DNA of 64,000 bases from Glandiceps talaboti (taxonomy: Eukaryota; Hemichordata; Enteropneusta; Spengelidae), in the NCBI RefSeq assembly GCF_964340395.1, contig NC_135560.1:20463675-20527674 (forward strand), read 5' to 3'. Every line of letters begins with the position of its first letter. Position 1 is the first letter of the stretch. The notes beneath the pieces were generated by a model that saw only the letters and a list, made by a program, of their open reading frames with translations, was not told where the DNA came from and made no database searches. Positions 1 through 27,600 of this stretch are shown here, in pieces. The translations under genes were made by a program, and so were the position numbers.

Positions 1-200
1 ATTGTTGTGATTATTACATATTTGTACCTTACTGTACAGTATTTTATCATATTGTATGTACATTGTACTGTATATATGCTGTATTTGTCACATACTGTTG
101 ATCGTTTTAGCAACACGAAGACATATTCCTTTTCGATTTTATTGGTCAATAAAGAAATAAAGTAAAAGTAAAGTAAGTAATTCTTTTGTTCAGTACCAAC
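1..200 (+). repeat. Possible 3' end of a LINE-type element
   Basis: The stretch ends in tandem AATAAAG/AAGTAAAG-like runs after the text TTATTGGTCAATAAAG, a form common at 3' ends of non-LTR elements of invertebrates. No coding part is in the window. It lies in the laminin intron downstream of the last visible exon. Bases 200-580 hold nothing recognised. Confidence 0.35.
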
Positions 201-580
201 TTTTTTTTAAAAATCTGCAAAACAACTGTTTTTTTTTTTCTCTGAAAGATTTAAGCCTTGATTCCTAATTATATAAATTTGGTCATGTGAGTTTTAAGCA
301 TGATAGACACAGACAGATATAAACATGTACATTTTCAGGATAAAGTGTCTGTTTGCATATGATATGTATAATTATGAATATTTGCAGGTAAGTATGAGTG
401 TTACTGTGTATGAGTGATATATGGAGATGTATGATTGTGTGATCATCATAGACCCTACATGAAAATGTAGAGGGTGTATGCCAGGTGTAATCAACAGCTC
501 AACTATTTCTAAGAATAAATAGACTACATTAAAGACAGGAAAGCAATTACATGTAATTGATATGATGTGTATAAACTTAC

Positions 581-13961
<13,381 letters not shown>

Positions 13962-14409
13962 GATTCTAACCTGTGCAAATTTTTCCCTGCACGGGTACTA
14001 TTAGTGTTGACCTCGATAACTGACTGTTCTTTCTGCAGCATAGAGGTGATAAATGGATACAGGATACTATTCAATTAGCCTTCGAAAGAATGATAGCGTC
14101 GCACAGGACCGTACTAGTCGACAAATGAACACCGTTATTACCTCTTCATTGTCCTCACCATTGTACTGTACAGACGCTATAAATAACGACACGTATTATG
14201 GGGACACTTATATTGCGCCCCCTAGTGACGATATACGAATTTTAAATTTTCTCTTTTTTTTCGGTTCGAAAAGTCTCAGTCATGGAAATGTATAAATGCA
14301 TATTTATATGGGCCGTTTGTAACATGTATACCTCGCTTGACCCTTGCCCTAAAAATGTAAGCTTAAATCATATTTCATTTACCGAATGCATATTTTATTT
14401 ATTGATTTG

Positions 14410-14515
<106 letters not shown>

Positions 14516-14639
14516 TATAACACGGTTCCTGGGCTCCCTGTGACTATATATACTTGACCTATTAAACTGACCGTGCACACAATTTGACACCTTTGCCTTT
14601 CTTGCTTATTTTTGTTTTACTGAATATATTAGAAATAAA

Positions 14640-14900
14640 AAATTTACACCAAAAAAGTACTGTTTTTCTTTCTTTGTTAAGTACATCAATTCAATAACAC
14701 TTTAATAGCGGAAACAGTTATTTTACTCTGAGGTGTACTCACAAAGACAGGAACACGTATTATGATGACGTCAGTACTCATGTCAAAATGAATAAAGTGA
14801 TAAATGGTAGTGACCATTTCAGGTATGGGGAAAGAGTAAGGTATATACAAGAATATCTAAATAATTGATTTTGCGTGATGCAACTATCAGAGACAGGTAA
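14640..14900 (+). repeat. Dispersed repeat V, copy 1
   Basis: About 250 bases align with 28845-29108 in the same orientation. Shared landmarks include AAAAAAGTACTGT, GGTGTACTCACAAAG, TGATGACGTCAG, and GAATAAAGTGATAA. No coding capacity or inverted ends seen; the class is unknown. Confidence 0.7.
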
Positions 14901-14939
14901 CGCAAAGAAGTATATGCAAGGTATGTGAGATTAGTAAAA

Positions 14940-15115
14940 AGACTTCTGGGATCATAACCTGAGCTGACCTGTCAGTATACCACAATAGGTCCTATTGTTC
15001 ATGTCCTTGTGACATCGAGAACGTTGGTGAAGAACGTATACACTTCCTTGTCAGCTGTAGAGAATTTAAAACTGTGAAACCTTATCAAAGCACTACTTTC
15101 GGTAAGTTTGAAACT
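14940..15115 (+). mobile_element. LINE reverse-transcriptase C-terminal remnant
   Basis: One frame reads CSCPCDIENVGEERIHFLVS followed by CREF, matching the CxxC-H-C zinc-knuckle-like end found in many non-LTR reverse transcriptases (pattern C..C......E...HFL..C). It is short and degraded. Confidence 0.6.
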
Positions 15116-15147
15116 TTTTACAAATGAGAACCGACAGCCAGCCAGCC

Positions 15148-15182
15148 AGTCAGTCAGTCAGTCAGTCAGTCAGTCAGTCAGT
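15148..15182. repeat. (CAGT)n microsatellite
   Basis: About nine CAGT units immediately after short CAGC units. Confidence 0.95.
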
Positions 15183-15291
15183 AAAAGTACAGTTCAGACG
15201 TGCCAGTAATAAATCCTGGTGCTAATTTCGTAAAATGAAGTTGTAAGAGACTGAGAACATTCAAATAATGACAACATATATAACATGACTA

Positions 15292-15490
15292 GTACGATAT
15301 AGTTACTTTGGAACGACAACATGGAAACGAATTCGAGTCTTTCGACGTTTCGATCCGTATCTACTATTAGGACCTTGATCACGCAATGAGAGAGACATCA
15401 CCGCTGAATAACTAAATCAAGGTCAGTAGTAGACGGAACGAAACGTCACATTCGTTTCCAATTTATCGTTCCAAAGTAAATATATTGTAC
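15292..15490. mobile_element. Foldback (MITE-like) element
   Basis: The left arm 15292-15379 and right arm 15415-15490 are imperfect reverse complements. For example, TTACTTTGGAACGA and GGAAACGAATTCGAG on the left pair with CATTCGTTTCC and TCGTTCCAAAGTAA on the right. The arms are about 75-88 bases with a roughly 35-base centre. No coding sequence. It lies upstream of the plexin-like gene. Confidence 0.75.
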
Positions 15491-16385
15491 TGCCCAGCTG
15501 ATTCTTGGAACCGTGAACAACATATTCTCAAGTGAATATATTTTCCAATGGCAACATGATTTGTCGACAGCAATTTGTGTTAATATGTGTCTCACACTCA
15601 TGAAAAGGAAACCGATTTGTGTTTTCGTTAATCATACAAACTATGGCACCATACGTAAAGACAGACCACAAACTTGTATCTACTAGGTAAGGGCGGTGCC
15701 ATGTAAATCTATGTACATGTAAGTAGCAATTTACATTGTAAAGTACGATCAGTGGATGGCAAACTCTGTAAATTCAAGTAGGTAGCAAAAGATGGTGGCA
15801 ACCTCTAGTAGTTAGCAAAAGTACATGTATGAATATGGTGGCAACCTCTGGTAGGTAGCACAAGTATGTATGAATAGGGGGTGGCAACGTTCGCCACAAT
15901 GATCAACACTATGTCAATATAATATAAGAGGTATGTTTGAAACTATTCTATGCCATAAATGTATCCAGGATTCTCCCAATGAAAACCCAATTCTGACGGC
16001 AAGTATGATATTTTCTATGAAATAGGAATTGACTACATCGCTCAGTAAATCTTAGATGGCCTATATAGATAGTCTCAGTTTGTAAAGTGGCGTATTCAAA
16101 CATTGCCTTGTCTATTTCGAACTAAACAAGGTTTTTTTTTCACAGTGAGTGACATACGCAAAGTGTAAATCTATAAAATTATTCATTTTTTCTTCATTTT
16201 TTTTAAATATATAGCTTACGGTTTTGCAATTGTTCAACCACTATTCGAAATTGTAGACTACACTCGATCTAACTCTTGTGATTTTAGATTCCAAAATATC
16301 TAATTAGTTAGCTTGAGAATAATTTATCAGATCATTTCACTGTGAATTTCTTTTCTTTTTCAGACTTGTCCATATACTTACAACA

Positions 16386-19300
16386 ATGACTAAGTCTAGT
16401 GTTTCTAGAGCTGTTATTTTCATGGTCTTCCTCTTGTTTGTCTCGAGTACACTTCCGAACAAAATATGGCGGGCAAACATGTATGACGTAGCCAATTTTA
16501 CCGACTCAAACTCTCCTGGATACAACCACTTAACGGTGAATGGCGACACTGGTTATGTGTATGTTGCTGGTGTCAATAACTTGTATAAACTGGATGAGAA
16601 TCTAATGTTGGAAGTGAATGCATCAACAGGACCACTGTACATTGATGATAACTGGTCTGATACTTACAACAAAATATTAGAAATTAATGAGTTTGATAAT
16701 AATCTGGTTGTATGTGGTGGTTATGGTGGGAGTTGTCAATTACGAAATGTACAAAACTTGTCAGTGCTGTATCAAGATAACTGGCTACACGTCACAGCAG
16801 ACACAGTCGATGACTCTACTGTCGGTTTTGTTGCCCCTGGTTACGATGATAATCCTGTGCTATACGTTGGTACTACAAAAATAAATCATGATATCGTAAG
16901 TGGTCGGAAAATTGAGATTGGTACTGATACCTTTCATTATTATGGGCAAGGAACTTATATAAGTGTTCAATATGCATATCATAACGTCTTCCATGTTGAC
17001 TATGTGTTTGGATTCAGTTATAATGGATTCAGTTACTTCGTGACAACACAGAATTCTGACGGTTCGGTATCTGTAGGATGGTCTGACTACGTGTCTAGAA
17101 TTGTACGTGTCTGTCAGACCAAGGCTGCAGGCGCTGATGAAAGGTATGACACATATACTGAAGTGACATTGAGATGTAGTGGTGCAGATGGCATTCCATA
17201 CAACCTAGCCAAGGCAGCTTATCTTACCAGACCTGGACAAACTCTTATTGACTCGATGGGACTGGATGATGATGAAGACGTATTGTTTGTAGCCTTTACA
17301 AAGATCGACACGGTCACAAACAATAAACCAATATCATCCGATCAGTCAACACTGTGTATGTTCAGAATGAACGATATTGAACTTGGATTTACAGTAGCTG
17401 TGAGAGAGTGCCTTGCTGATACTGATAGTCCATCACCCTATACTCTTCAGTTCTTACAAAGGGCAACTTGTGGACGATATAGCGTGCCTGTAAGTATAAC
17501 AACCACGAAGTGTAAGAAGTAGTAAAGAATACTACAACTCCAGCGTGCTATAGACTGTAGTACTCGTACGCGTGCTGTCGTACTGGTAGAATTTTATATC
17601 TCGTCAATATGTTTCAAATTCTCTTCTGCTTAAAAGGAAATGGCCTTGAAGGTCAACATTTTCTCATATACCCCTATAATTTAGTTGTACTCTGTGTTCA
17701 AAGTATTTATCAGCTATTTTCATATAAAGTCTGAATTGACAGGTAACAATCTCTGACAAGTTCCATACAATCTTTCTCTCAAGCTTTCTAATTCGTGATT
17801 TTTTAAGATAACAAATGTTGCGTGTATGGTGCATTCAACCTCTCTGTTGAACACTGGGCTTTTTAGTGTCTTCAGAATTGCCAGTTTTACTAATATAAGT
17901 TAGATTTACTTTCCCATATGAGATATAGGGACACATCTAGTGTATAAAAACCAAAAAAAAGACACTTTAGTCGCTTGATATTTTAACTACTAAACAACAT
18001 CTAATAATGTAACATTCTAAGGCTTAGGTAAAGTTAGAAATTTGAATAAAGTTATTAAAATGGCCATATGGATGAGGATTGGGTATTTATTTGTGATTTT
18101 TAATTTATATAACAATTTCATCATCATGGCTTCCTACTTGAAAAATCAACATCAAACAACATAGACCAAGTCTGTATTTGTAACCCTATACATTGCAAAA
18201 AGCTAAACAATGAGTAAAATGTTTATTGTACATACAAACTCAGACTTTGTCAATGTTGTTTCATATTGATTTTTCAACTAGGAAGCCATACTAAAATAAA
18301 TTTGTAAATTACATATACAAAATCAATACCTAATCCTCACCCATGTGGCCACTTTAACACACTTACTCAAGATGTTTTCGTATTTCTCTAATAGATCAAG
18401 ATTTTTTCCCATTCCTTGATGGGGGTTTCTTTTATATGCATGCATGCATGCATTCATTCATCCGCCCAGAAAAGCCATGCACAACACTTTATTGGAATTG
18501 GTTGATTGATTTTATCGATTGTATTTGGCAAACAACAGCTGACAAGCCACAAACAATTTTTTATATATAATACAACGAAAAACGTTTACCTGGAAAGAAT
18601 GAAATGCATCTTATTACTTTAGCATCAATTTTCTTATTTTGTGTTATGTACTTTTTTTTATTTGGCCCTGTGTTTTCATCGGTAGTTATAGCCATTTCAC
18701 TAGATGTACCTTTTTATTTTTTATAATTTCCTTCACGTTTAACGATCTTTAACTACAAATGACATCTTTGACATACTTACAAAGTAACTGTATGAATTCA
18801 TAATGCATTGAAAGTACACCTATTTTAGGTTTAACACTATGTTTTTGTTTTTACAGTTTGACCCCCTGTTTGAATGCTCATCATACGATGTGTACATATA
18901 TGCAAATAACAAAGAAGGCGTCACTGCTACTGCTGTACTAGAGTACCCGGATAAACAAGTTACATCTCTCAGTGTAACCACTGTACAAAATCATACAGTT
19001 GGTTTTTTGGGTACAAGTGATGGACAAATTATAAAGGTATAAGTAACATTACTATTAGAAATCACTCTACTTGTTTCCATATTCCATGATAGAACATGTG
19101 TACATAGTACTTCTTTGATTTTAAGTTTACCCAACTTAAAAAACAAACATTTGATTATCTTTTTAAAGGGGCACAGGCTGAGTTGATACATTTAGGGCGT
19201 ATTTGTTGCTGCATGTTTAAAAGGTACTCACAGCATTCTACTTACTGATTCAGAAGTATACTGGACCATGCTATTGACTGAACTCAAATGTGGTATTATT

Positions 19301-19805
19301 AAGATACATGTATAACTTATAAACGATCCGACGACGTAATGTATTAATTGTACTTATAAAAATGTCGCATCGTCGCAAACCACGGCCTGTTTTACGGCAA
19401 CGTTCTTAATGAGCCTCCAACTGTATTTCGAAATGTTGTGGTAGAAATGATAACTCTGGTTTGCGAGAATGAAATGCCGATAAAATCCCTTTTATGCAAT
19501 CAACTGTTATGACAAGGCCAGGAGGTTTTTGTAATGTCATAGATGACATTAACATTAATATTACACTAGAATAGTTTAAGTAAGGTTTTACACAAGTATT
19601 TTCACTTAATTACAAAAGACTTACAAACTCAACTTGTGCCACTTTTAACCTATGCTGTCATCCTCCATATTGCCTTTGCAAAATTACTATTTATCAAATT
19701 TGCTATTGAGGTGATGACATGAGGTGTATACCAAATAACTAATTATACTTTTATTCATGTGAAAGTATGATTACATTGTTTGCTCATTTTATAAGCAAAT
19801 GTATC

Positions 19806-19845
<40 letters not shown>

Positions 19846-19903
19846 CTATCTATCTGTCTGTCTGTCTGTCTGTCCGTCCGTCCGTCCGTCCGTCCGTCCG
19901 TCC

Positions 19904-19953
<50 letters not shown>

Positions 19954-22901
19954 GCATAATCTCTGTTACAAATATTTAAAAGAAAACCTTTAAAATCTTA
20001 AAGATTAGGATTAGGATCGTAGGTTCACAGTTTCCAATATTTCCATTGATTTAAGCTTTAGTATGTCTTGTTTGTATTTCAGGTTCACATAATGTCATCT
20101 TCCTCTGCATTTACCTATGAAGAAGTAAACTTTGGAAATGATGCCTTGGTCAATTCTGACGTTGTGTTTGACTCTACCAAAGCACATTTCTACATGATGA
20201 CAGGCAATACGGTAGGTATATAACCTCCGATTTATTTCAATTAATTATGACTTGGATGTCATCAACAATTAATATACAATGTTACATTGTTACATGATTG
20301 TTGTTCAGTTATCTGTGAATTATAATGTTCATGTAGTTTACCCGTTCTTTCCAATACCATGTTTTATTATTCGTTAAAGGTTCGCAAAGTAAAAGTAGAA
20401 GAGTGCAGTCAGTACACCACATGCCACGACTGCTTTGCAGCCAGGGATCCTTACTGTGGATGGTGTACACTGGAAAGAAGGTATCGTTACTGTTTTCACT
20501 ATCTCTGGGTACACCATCATGTAGTTGGTATGGCTTGAGGTATAGTTTTGGTGAGGGTTGACATTGCGTTAATAACGTGTCTATGAACACTGGTTTATAT
20601 CTATCATAAGATTTTCGTGAAAGTTGTTCAATCGTATGTGTTCTTCTGAATTTGTAGATGTTCCCTGTATGCAAACTGTACTAAGTCTGAGATGGCATCG
20701 AGGTGGCTGGATCCGTTCACTAATAATTGTATTAATATCACATCGATACAACCTGAAGATGGTATACCAATCAGTGTTATTCATCAGGTAATAGCATCTG
20801 ACAATACCTACTTTCTTTCTTTGGCTTAATAAGAAATGAACACACGGACAAGCAAAGAAACCGACAACAAAAATATTAGACAAACACAGTGTTTCATCTA
20901 GTTTGAGAAATGAATGCATGTAATGAATTGTATGTACCATTTTTGAAATGATATGGCCTAATGTCAGTAACTCTGCCAATTTTTCTCATTTCAGATAAAT
21001 CTGAATTTACGGAAATTACCAGATGAATCGGACCAACATAGTTACTCCTGTAACTATGATGGCTACTTCAATACATTAGCTGATAATGATGGTCAGACTT
21101 TAACATGTGATACTCCACCAATCAGTGTGAGACCCGTGATACCTGCTGGAGAAGGTAACTTACAGGTTTGAAGAAAAAGTTGTAGTATTAGGTTACGTAT
21201 TCCATGTCCCAATTTTAAAATAAATTGGTCTGCGACTCACCAAATTAATCACCGTGTCAAAAGCAATCCTTTTGAAAACGTGATCCGAGAAAAATCACTC
21301 ATAAAACCTATTTTCAAGTAACAAAAGATATATCATTTGAAAAACATTGGTGTTTGTTTTTAAAGATGTTTTAGATTTCTCACAGGTAGCGTAAATGTAT
21401 GCAGAATATTAACTTTGAGTTTGATAAAGAATTAACAGATTCTGTTCATTGTTGTTGGATACATTCTAAGACTTGTATCAGCGAATATTTGGGAATAAAG
21501 TTGGAAATGTATTTATTATATTGTTTCTATATATCTTTATAGCATTTTATGAAAAGGTGTTATGTTGTCAAGGTTGAATTAATACTTTGAGCTCGACACA
21601 AATGTAATTTGCGTAAGCATGGTTCAGACTGGGTTTAACCATTAATTGTTCTGGCCTATTTAAGATCACGTCACTATATCACTGTATGTGGGAAGTAGTG
21701 AGACACAAGTTGACTTCGTTGTCACACAGTTCCATTTTTATGATTGTAGTAGCCATATGAGGTGAGTTTTCCTTGAACAAAATTATCACTTGTGTTTTCT
21801 TTTGTGCGTTTTCACACGAGCAGCTGTTGTATTTACTATAATTTTAACTTATAAGTCATCGTCACTACACTTTGCTCTTTTGTACAGAAAAGTAAAACCG
21901 AAAAAAGATTAGACTAATCATTCAATGAAAAATGTCCCTGAAATTTGAAAAAAAAAATGTATACACTTTGAATGTGCATTTATATCAAAGTAAATATAAA
22001 CATAGTCAAGACCTTCTAAGAAAATTGCCAAGTTACACTAACCTTCTTGACACAAATTTCTTTCTGAAAAGTCCATTGTTTCTATCATTATCTTTATAAA
22101 TACTTACCAGGTGCAGTGACTGTGTATCCAGTAACTGGGCATGTAATTGGTGTGTGTATGAAAATCGATGTACCCATTATCGCGATATTTGTCCAGAGGA
22201 TTATGAGTCAACAATCATCACAGGAGTGAATGTAAATGATTATCGAGATGTTGATACAATATACAGTTGTGATTATTTCTATTCGTAATTACTTACAAAT
22301 GGTGATAATAACTGATATGTTGGCCAAACATATTTTTCAAGTTTACCCTCAAAACACAACAGGCAAACATTTCGCAGATTTGTGAAAAGAGTTCTTTCTT
22401 AACTTAATTACTAGACTAGTGCAATTACAAAGACGAAAAGATCTAGCCCTTCAATTACAAGTAGTAGCACCATATCAATAGAAAGGTTGATCAATTCCTT
22501 TCAGGTGTAACTGTCAATAAATACTATACATATTCACTGAGTATTGGTCCAAATAATTAAACACGACTATGTAGAACGTTATTACACCTTGTAGTTTGAC
22601 CTGTGACCGTAACCATAAGTATCCTGAAGATATAAATATGAATACAAAGACAAATACATTCGAATGAATATTTTCCCTTTTCATTAATTAACCAGAACCA
22701 GTTTAATGCTAGCCTTACAATAGGACAATCTTTTTGTCCACAACTGGTCATGCAAGATGGAGAAGTTCTAATACCTGTTAATGTTGATAGAGAGATTCAT
22801 CTTTCGACTCTGAACATTTTCACCCCCAAGGTTAGTAATGTGAAGGGTTGAAAATAGCATATTTTTGAGTTCATTTTCTTGGTAATTACAAAACTAGCTT
22901 G

Positions 22902-22932
<31 letters not shown>

Positions 22933-24567
22933 CATTTCTTGTCAAATGAAGTATAATGACATATTTTCATAAACTATAGGTATTGCTAACATGAAATTTC
23001 AAATTTTAATGTCATAATTATTCCTAAAGTGTTGTGACCTCAAGTGGTGAAATAGCAATATGTTAAATTACTTATAAAATAACATACCAAAAGACAAAGA
23101 TACACTTGACAAGTGAAAAGTTCCCAGCAGTAATCAAATCTCTAATGCACTTTCTTGTACCCACTTATATTACTTAAATCGCTTGTAGATTGGCCAGTCT
23201 GGATATGAATGCGTCCTAACAATTGAAGGTAGAGATGAAACTGTAACAGCAACCAGATACAATGAAACATCTGTAGTATGTGATATGCAGAAGGTAAGAT
23301 TACGATTGAATGTTGACATATTACTACCGGGTAGTACTAATTGACATTATAATTTTTAGTTCTTTTCATACCAGGTTCATTAATCTTGGCATATATTTGA
23401 CTTGTCCATATTTTAGTGACCCAGTTTCTAAAGAAAATTAAAGGGGTCCTATGGATGAAGATTTGGTATTTTATCATGGCTTCATACTGGAAACATCAAT
23501 GTGAAACTATATAGAATAAGTCTGTATTTGTCACTCAATACATTGCAAAAAAGTGAAAAAACACTTTTTACACATATTTTAATCTTTTACAATGTATTGA
23601 GCTACAAACAAGGACTTGGCACATGTTGTTTCACATTGATTTTTCAAGTAGGAAGCCATGATAAAATTGTTTTATAACTTAAAAATCCAAAATAAATCCT
23701 CATCCATATGGCAAACTTTAAAGGATAGATGTTGTCATGAAAAAGGAAGCTATTTTGATTATAATGAAAGAAAAGCAAGAAAAAGAAAGTGTTATGAAAT
23801 ATAATCATGTTTTAGAATACTTGGAACGAGAGTATTTCTGTCATTCTAGGAATGGAATTAGTCATTATTATATTACAGTCATGATCAAACTGTTTATACT
23901 TCAATCTTCTATATTGTATTTTCTATGTAGTATAATTATGAAGATGAACATCAAGAAATAAATGTCACTCTGACCTTGAAGTGGAATGGGAATCATGTCA
24001 TTGATTATCGCTACACAGGTAACATTCCTTTTGAAAATACAAAGATAATTCTTACAATGTATTTGAATTATTCCGTTAATCTTTAAATGTACCAACAAAT
24101 TGTTGTCTTAAAAGAAATGAAAGTGATATGGTGTAGTATAGTAATATATCTAACATTTATTTTGAATGACCATTCTGTCAATTTTATGAAGCATATATTA
24201 CCAAATTATTAATAAGATTTTTAACATGATTTTTGTAATGGAGTTTGTCTCAAACATATTTAATTTGAAAGTGCTGTGAACCATTTTATGAAGCACCTTA
24301 TCTGTAATTGTCTCCACTAAAAGAAAACAGATGGAATCAATCATAAATCTATATTTTATGGTTTCAGTGACTCTTTACAAATGTGGTGTTGATCGTCGTG
24401 ATTGCAGTGAATGTTTATCAGCTGTCACTACCAGAATACCTTTACTTTGTGGATGGTGTACAGGCAGTAATACTTGTGAAGTAGCAGAACTATGTGTTAG
24501 TGATTGGTGGGAACATGGCATAACCAACAACTGTCCTAAGCCTGTAATAAATAAGGTATGTATATAG

Positions 24568-24600
<33 letters not shown>

Positions 24601-27600
24601 CACCTGTGTAATATGAGTTCAGTTCGGTAAAAGCAGTATACATGGCACATTTTAGGAATTATTAGGATAGTAATACAAGTATTACTAGTATGCTGTTAAA
24701 ATATATATTCACACAGATCTGGCCAGTGTCTGGTCCTTACGAAGGAGGAACAGAACTTGTTATCAATGGTACTGATTTTGGAAAGCATATGTCTAATATC
24801 ATGGAAGTCAATGTGGATGGTATTCCTTGTAGTATCATTACAGATCGGTATTTGGTCTCTAGAGGGTAAGGATCATCCGTGTCATGTTGTTGTTGTTGTT
24901 GTTGTTGTTTTTTTTGTTTTTTTTTAATTTTCGTGATATTCCACAGTCAAACTATTTTGAAATGAGTATTTCACATAGACTGCTGTCACCTCTGCTCATT
25001 AAAACAATGGATAATCATTTTAACTGTTTCATGTTTTCTGAATGATCTTGTTAAATGAAATGTAATAATAGCTAGAACTTAGAGAAGCTGGTTCATGTTA
25101 AACATTCCATGAGCTATTACAATGTAAAGTTCAATATATGTTTTGATTAACAACTGGTCATGTGTATTCATCATTTAGAATTGAGTGTAGAACAGGTGAA
25201 TCGAGTGCTGGTCATTCTGGTCCAGTTTATGTGACACTTTTTGCTAATGATGGCACAATCTCGCAAAGTGACAAATCTTCAATGAAGTTTTCCTATTGGG
25301 TAAGAGTATAATCTGGCCTTATCAAAAACCTATAGAAAATATCAGTATTAGCTACATTCTAAAGAACTCAAAGTTACTGTTCATGATGTTGACTGAAAAT
25401 GCTATGAGTATAACTAACAGATTACTTGAAATATCAAAATACATTACACAGATAGGTGTGATTGAATCATTAACTCAATATTTACATTTCTGTAAATTTG
25501 TGAGATAACTTTTCAGATCCATGTAAGTGTTAATTTTTATGAAGACATTTTCCCTTTAAACAGGATCCAGTAATCTATGACTTCACCCCTAAGATAGGAC
25601 CCAAAGCAGGTGGTACAATTATCACTATCACAGGTGATCACATCAATGCAGGTAGATATATCCAGGCAGACCTGGACGGACTACCATGTCAGATTGAGAG
25701 GTACAGTAACAATTCAATAAATGAACCGTTTAATCACCACCACTGTCTCAGGCTATTACCATTTAGATTAGTCATTAACATCTTCATTTTTATTCATCGT
25801 ATGTTGTGTACAAGAGCTACACATGCCATGGGTAGGTCTGGAGAGGTTACTATGGTCATCATACATTTGTGTACACAATGAAATTTCTGTCAGAGAACGT
25901 TGCTCCATGGCAATTCAGTGATTACAATTTTGTCCATAAAAGTTAAGTTTACTAACTATAAATTAATATGTTATTTACTTATAATTACAGTAGCAGCCCC
26001 TCCCAATTCCTAATCTGGTTATGGGTTTCCCGTGAAATTAAACTTCTGTCTACAACAGCATTGATAAATATACTGGACTTTCAGTTTCAACTATTACTTT
26101 CACTCCCCATTTCATGATTACTTATTTCCTCCCTTTTATGGCCTTTAAAACATGTTCGTTTTCATCCCCTTCTTATTTTATTACATCTAGGATTACTGAC
26201 GTTGTCAATGACACTCATGTTGTATGTACCACCACATCATCACCAAATACCACTCATCTTGCTACACTGTCAATGTCCTTCGATGGATCTTGGCGCCTCG
26301 CATCATTAGATAAAACATTTGAGTATACAGAAAACCCAAGTGTACAAAACATTGTTCCTCAACAGAGTATGGAGAGGTAAGCTTATTACCAAGGTTCGCA
26401 TGTACATATTATTGGAAGCATAAACAGGTAATAACTATTATATTGCGACACAACAACGAATTACCTTCTTTTACTATCATGTGCAATAGAATGCCTAAAT
26501 AAAAACAAGTTAATACAATGTCCTTGTCTCTCAACATTGTCTCTAAACAGTGGTGGGTGTGTGGTTAATGTGACTGGGGCTTACTTTACCTCAATACAAG
26601 AACCTAAAATGTTGATAACAACGCCTGAGGAATATGTGTCTGTAAGTATGAATGATTAATGATTCATCAAAAACATGTCAATATATATGCAAACACACGT
26701 TTATTTCTGTGGATTTATCACTCACTTTCACCTTTCTGTCTATTTACAGGAGCCTTGCACTGTACTTTCTTCACATCTAATGCAATGCATTACTCCACCT
26801 GTACAATATCCATCAACTGTACGTACTACAAGAGATACTGAATTCACTGTAGGTTTTATCATGGATGGTGTGGAAGAGGTCCGACAACTTCATTTACAGT
26901 TTGACATTGTCACAGATCCAAAATATTTACCATTCCATGAAGATAATCATATCAGGGCACATGTAGGAATTCAGTTGGCAATTAATGTAAGAATCCATCC
27001 ATTATGACCTAGAACATAAACATTATATATATATATGCCTTTTGAAATTTCTAATTCTTATTTTACTTACTAACCTGTGACATGCCTAAATATGAAAAGT
27101 TATGATGTTGGTTGGTTATAAAATTTGTGTAACTTTATATTTTGACATTTACTAAACCAGAAACATGACCGACCGTTTATTTGCACCACATGTAAGAAAT
27201 CATAATGGAGGTTGGCATTTCCTCTATTCACATGGTATTACATTGACATGTATCACAAATCAAGCCTTTACTTATGCCAAATTGCTTCAGTCTATGATAG
27301 TCGTAAGTTATAGTAAGTTATAGGGGAAAGTTAGAACTTATTAATGTAGTAATTTCTCCAATCTAGGGCCACAAGTTAAATTCAGCTTGTACAAGACACG
27401 AAGTTACTGTAACAATTGGTCAAGAGGACTGTGAGGTGGTCAGTCTCTCTGACAACCAACTGAGCTGCATTCCTCCACTGATTGAACCTGGTGGGGTCAA
27501 CAAAACTGGAAATCCTACTGACAATGGACTTCCTGAAGTTAGGGTAAGTCATAACCTTGGTTACCCAGTGTTCTATAATTTTTTACTGCCTTTCATAACT

